From Pseudomonas alliivorans (GTDB taxonomy: Bacteria > Pseudomonadota > Gammaproteobacteria > Pseudomonadales > Pseudomonadaceae): 64,000 bases of DNA. Where the stretch lies: the NCBI RefSeq assembly GCF_017826695.1, contig NZ_JAFFZW010000001.1, forward strand, positions 372,001 to 436,000, written 5' to 3'. Under the pieces are notes generated by a model that saw only the letters and a list, made by a program, of their open reading frames with translations, searched no databases and was not told the origin of the DNA. A program made the translations under genes and the position numbers. Numbering within the stretch: position 1 is the stretch's first letter; each line of letters starts with the position of its first letter. Shown here piece after piece: positions 60,994-64,000 of the stretch.

Positions 60994-61257
60994 GAGGGGC
61001 TCGACTGGCTGTACTGACGATAAGGATAGTGGCTGAGCGAGTGTGCGTCGCTGAGTGACGTTAGTCTGATTTCGCAACAGGCATCGCGTTCCTCATAACA
61101 CTCGTGCAAGGCCAGGAATTTGACGAGGATCGTCACGGCCGCCTGCCCGCGCGAAGCGATGGGCATGATCAGTGTCGGGTGATACTTGTTCCCACTTCTG
61201 CTTAGCAACGCCGCCCGGAGTGCAACGCACGTCAGGGAAATAACCGAAACAATTTGC

Positions 61258-63240
61258 CTATTTATGCTCGCCCCGAATCAACCCACGCAAGGCAAACCGG
61301 TTCGGGTGACAGGCTTCGGCGACGCTGCGAGGCAGTGGCAGCGGTTCGTTGTCGAGCCAGGCAGCGAGCAGCTCGGCGCACAGCGGGGCGGTGATCAATC
61401 CACGTGAACCGTGGCCGCTGTTGACGTAAAAGCCGTCCAGCCAGGGGCAGGCGACGTCCGGCACCTGACGCGCATCCTTGCCCAGCGCGGCGAAGGCTTT
61501 GAGAAAAGCGTCCCGGTCCGCCAGCGGGCCAACGATGGGCAGGTAATCCGGGCTGGTACAGCGAAACGCGGCGCGGCCTTGCAGGTGCTCGGGCGGCAGG
61601 TCTGCTGCTTCCAGGCGCTCGAGCAGATCGTGGGAAATGTCCTCAAGCATCTGCAGATTGCCCTGATGATCGGCAGGATTGGGCGTGAGGTCGACGCTGT
61701 TGAAGTCAAAGCTCGCCCCCAGTGTGTGCTCGCCCAGCCGGGCAGGCGCGACGTAACCTTCGGCGCAGACCACCGTGCTCAATGCTCGGCTGGCCGGGGT
61801 CTCCGGCAGACGGGTGATCTGGCCGCGAATACGTTTGAGCGGCAGCCCGGCGCTGTGCGGGAACCGTTTGATGTCGGCGGCGCCGGCCAGTACCACGACT
61901 GGCGCGCTGTCGATCAAAAGCTCGTTCTCCCACGCCTGCCACTGCCCATCGACCTGACGCACCTCCAGCGCCTCGTGATGAGCCATCAACCGAATGTTCG
62001 GGTGTGTGGCCTGCACACCACAGAGCGCAGGTGGATGAACCCAGCCGCCTTCCGGGTAAAACAGCCCGCCGCTGGCCAGTTGGATACCGCTGCGCGCTTC
62101 TGCCGCAGACCGATCCAGCAGGTGCAGAAGCGATTCGGGAAAAGCCTCGGCCAGTTGTGCCTGACGTTTTGCTTCCTTGTCGTCGAAAGTCAGTTGCAGC
62201 ACGCCGCAGTCGTCCCAGTCCACGTCACGCTGCAAGCGCTCAAGCAGACGCCGGGTATGCCCGAACCCGCTGAGAATCAATTGGGATAACGCCGTGCCGT
62301 GCGCCGACAGTTTCAGGTACAGCACGCCCTGCGGGTTGCCGGACGCTTCCTGCGCTGGCGCGGCATGACGCTCCAGCAGGCTGACTTGCCAGCCTCTGTT
62401 TGCCAGGCTCTCGGCCGTGGCGCAACCGGCCAGTCCGGCACCGATCACCAGGGCCTTGCGCTCACCTTGCAGGGCTGGCGGTCGGGCAAACCAGGGCCTG
62501 GCGGCAGGCGCAGGCGCGACGTCTTCGGGCGGGGCGATGAACGCACCGCGCAGCACTTCCCATTTATGGCCGATGCCTGGCACGCGCTTCATCTTGAAAC
62601 CCGCCGCGTTCAGCGCGCGGCGGACCCAGCCAGTGCTGGTGAACGTGCCGATGGTGGTTTCTGTCGTCGACAGCCGCGCCAGTTCTGCAAACAGCTCAGG
62701 CGTCCACATTTCGGGGTTTTTCGCCGGCGCGAAACCATCAAGAAACCATGCATCGATCTGGCCGTCGAGTTGCGGCAGCATTTCCAGCGCATCGCCGATC
62801 AACAGGGTCAGCGTGACCCGCCCGTGATCGAACACCAGGCGTTGGAAGCCCTCATGCACGGCGGCATACTGATCAAGCAAAGGCTCTGCGAACGCTGCAA
62901 GCTCCGGCCACAAGGCCAGCGCACGTTGCAGGTCTGCACGGTTCAGCGGGTATTTCTCGACGCTGACGAACTGCAGCCTTGCACCGGGGCGGGCGCACTC
63001 ATCGAACAACTGCCAGGCGCAGAGGAAATTAAGGCCGGTGCCAAACCCGGTTTCGCCGATGATCAGCCGTCCGTCCTGCGGCAATTCCGTGAAGCGTCGG
63101 CGCAGGTCGTTCTGCACCAGAAACACATGGCGCGTCTCTTCAAGGCCGGATTCGGTGGAAAAGTACACATCGGAAAACGTACGCGAATGCGGATTGCCTT
63201 GTTCGTCCCAGTCGATCTGGGCGTGGCGGGTAATGGTCAT
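61258..63240 (-). CDS. mnmC: bifunctional tRNA mnm5s2U34 modification enzyme MnmC
   Basis: The 660-residue fusion has an N-terminal SAM-dependent methyltransferase (GETGFGTGLNFLCAW, about 60-75, and DGFAPAKNPEMW) and a C-terminal FAD oxidoreductase (ALVIGAGLAGCATAESLANRG, about 265-285). It turns carboxymethylaminomethyl-uridine in tRNA into mnm5U in two steps. Full length compared with E. coli MnmC (668). ATG 63240. It is divergent from the partial gene at the right edge. Confidence 0.94.
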   Translation of the reverse strand: MTITRHAQIDWDEQGNPHSRTFSDVYFSTESGLEETRHVFLVQNDLRRRFTELPQDGRLIIGETGFGTGLNFLCAWQLFDECARPGARLQFVSVEKYPLNRADLQRALALWPELAAFAEPLLDQYAAVHEGFQRLVFDHGRVTLTLLIGDALEMLPQLDGQIDAWFLDGFAPAKNPEMWTPELFAELARLSTTETTIGTFTSTGWVRRALNAAGFKMKRVPGIGHKWEVLRGAFIAPPEDVAPAPAARPWFARPPALQGERKALVIGAGLAGCATAESLANRGWQVSLLERHAAPAQEASGNPQGVLYLKLSAHGTALSQLILSGFGHTRRLLERLQRDVDWDDCGVLQLTFDDKEAKRQAQLAEAFPESLLHLLDRSAAEARSGIQLASGGLFYPEGGWVHPPALCGVQATHPNIRLMAHHEALEVRQVDGQWQAWENELLIDSAPVVVLAGAADIKRFPHSAGLPLKRIRGQITRLPETPASRALSTVVCAEGYVAPARLGEHTLGASFDFNSVDLTPNPADHQGNLQMLEDISHDLLERLEAADLPPEHLQGRAAFRCTSPDYLPIVGPLADRDAFLKAFAALGKDARQVPDVACPWLDGFYVNSGHGSRGLITAPLCAELLAAWLDNEPLPLPRSVAEACHPNRFALRGLIRGEHK

Positions 63241-63391
63241 GTTCGGCTCAGCGGTGGCAATGGCCGCATTTTAGCCGTGTGTGCGGATAAAAGCGGTATT
63301 GCTGTTGTGCCGATTGACCCATGCGGGCATTCGGTGGTCACTATATGCATCTGGCCATCATCCTCAGGCCCCATCTCGAAGGGAGCAGTGC

Positions 63392-64000
63392 ATGTTTGAA
63401 TCCGCTGAAATCGGTCATGCCATCGACGACGAAACCTACGAGGCCGCCGTGCCAGCCTTGCGCGAGGCGCTGCTTGAGGCCCAATACGATCTGCATGAAC
63501 AGGCCGGACGTCAGGTGATCGTGCTGATCAATGGCATTGAAGGCGCGGGCAAGGGCGAGACCGTCAAGCTGCTCAACGAGTGGATGGACCCGCGCTATAT
63601 CGAAGTGCGCACCTTCGATCAACAGACGGACGAGGAACTGGCTCATCCCCCGGTCTGGCGCTACTGGCGGCAACTGCCCGCGAAGGGCCGCATGGGGATT
63701 TTCTTCGGCAACTGGTACAGCCAGATGTTGCAGGGCCGGGTGCATGGTCGCTTCAAGGACGCTGTGCTGGACCAGGCCATCAGCGGCGCCGAACGCTTGG
63801 AAAAGATGCTCTGCGATGAAGGCGCGGTGATCTTCAAATTCTGGTTTCACCTGTCCAAGAAACAGATGAAATTGCGCCTTAAAACCTTGAAGGACGACCC
63901 GCTGCACAGCTGGCGCATCAGCCCGCTGGACTGGCAGCAGTCCCGGACCTACGACAAGTTCGTGCGATTCGGCGAGCGTGTGCTGCGCCGCACCAGCCGC
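63392..64000 (+). CDS. polyphosphate:AMP phosphotransferase/PPK2-family protein, truncated by the window
   Basis: The visible 203 residues carry a PPK2-type kinase fold: Walker A GIEGAGKGETVKLL (about 49-62), LNEWMDPRYIEVRTF, and GVIFKFWFHLSKKQMKLRL-like AVIFKFWFHLSKKQMK. The N-terminal half of the tandem PPK2 domain of the PAP class is the best fit, which makes ADP from AMP and polyphosphate. The remainder lies outside the window. ATG 63392 follows GGGAGC. Confidence 0.85.
   Translation, partial: MFESAEIGHAIDDETYEAAVPALREALLEAQYDLHEQAGRQVIVLINGIEGAGKGETVKLLNEWMDPRYIEVRTFDQQTDEELAHPPVWRYWRQLPAKGRMGIFFGNWYSQMLQGRVHGRFKDAVLDQAISGAERLEKMLCDEGAVIFKFWFHLSKKQMKLRLKTLKDDPLHSWRISPLDWQQSRTYDKFVRFGERVLRRTSR

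Noticed and set aside
1..64000. CRISPR array, prophage, insertion sequence or origin of replication
   Set aside because: I saw no regular spaced repeats, transposase, integrase or phage genes, and the single DnaA-box pair lacks an AT-rich unwinding region and oriC genes.

Overview
The window looks like chromosome of a fluorescent, plant-associated Pseudomonas, most like the P. syringae group. It is GC-rich and densely coded with short gaps. It carries an lpxO/aceK/hybrid-kinase block, a minCDE-lpxL block, Prc/AlgO, the NAGGN osmoprotectant operon, a CsrA/RsmA paralogue and a CrcZ-type small-RNA locus, and many neighbour pairs match the gene order I know from P. aeruginosa. This taxonomic call is inference; no database was searched.

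Layout. 1-8.5 kb: end of a membrane-protein gene, a WbqC-like gene, a MoxR ATPase/VWA pair, a DUF748 protein, then cysK, lpxO and aceK. 8.5-16.2 kb: a giant SSS-type hybrid histidine kinase, a divergent MFS-PlsC fusion, a BASS transporter and rdgC. 16.3-20.3 kb: tRNA-Val and tRNA-Asp behind one strong promoter, followed by a small accessory-looking patch (DUF1868 2H protein, an unknown secreted protein, a CoA-transferase, a cupin). 20.7-28.3 kb: lipoprotein FKBP isomerase, YkvA protein, HTH pair, EAL-CBS-GGDEF protein, Prc protease, quinone oxidoreductase. 28.4-34.8 kb: a six-gene ABC-transporter/phosphatase operon opposite a GntR/UTRA regulator, with matching operator-like dyads on both sides. 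34.9-41.4 kb: M18 aminopeptidase, RluA, minE-minD-minC, lpxL, patatin. 41.5-44.7 kb: pirin, MlaA-like protein, alpha/beta hydrolase. 44.7-45.8 kb has no protein gene but shows, on the minus strand, a sigma-54 promoter, an upstream dyad and a transcript region with six A-rich CA motifs: a CrcZ/CrcX-type RNA that would sequester Hfq/Crc. 45.8-51.4 kb: glycine-betaine binding protein, DUF485-ActP, small membrane proteins, SDR, a csrA paralogue with a hairpin over its ribosome-binding site, YheU. 51.6-56.4 kb: the three NAGGN genes. 56.8-64 kb: an AttH/CrtC-like lipoprotein with its ABC permease and ATPase, mnmC, and the start of a polyphosphate:AMP phosphotransferase gene cut by the window edge.

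Themes. Several units concern osmotic and nutrient adaptation (NAGGN, betaine binding protein, ActP, phosphate-ester ABC system) and post-transcriptional control (CrcX-like RNA, CsrA paralogue). Envelope functions recur (LpxO, LpxL, MlaA, Prc, Min system). I saw no insertion sequence, prophage, CRISPR array or obvious pathogenicity island.
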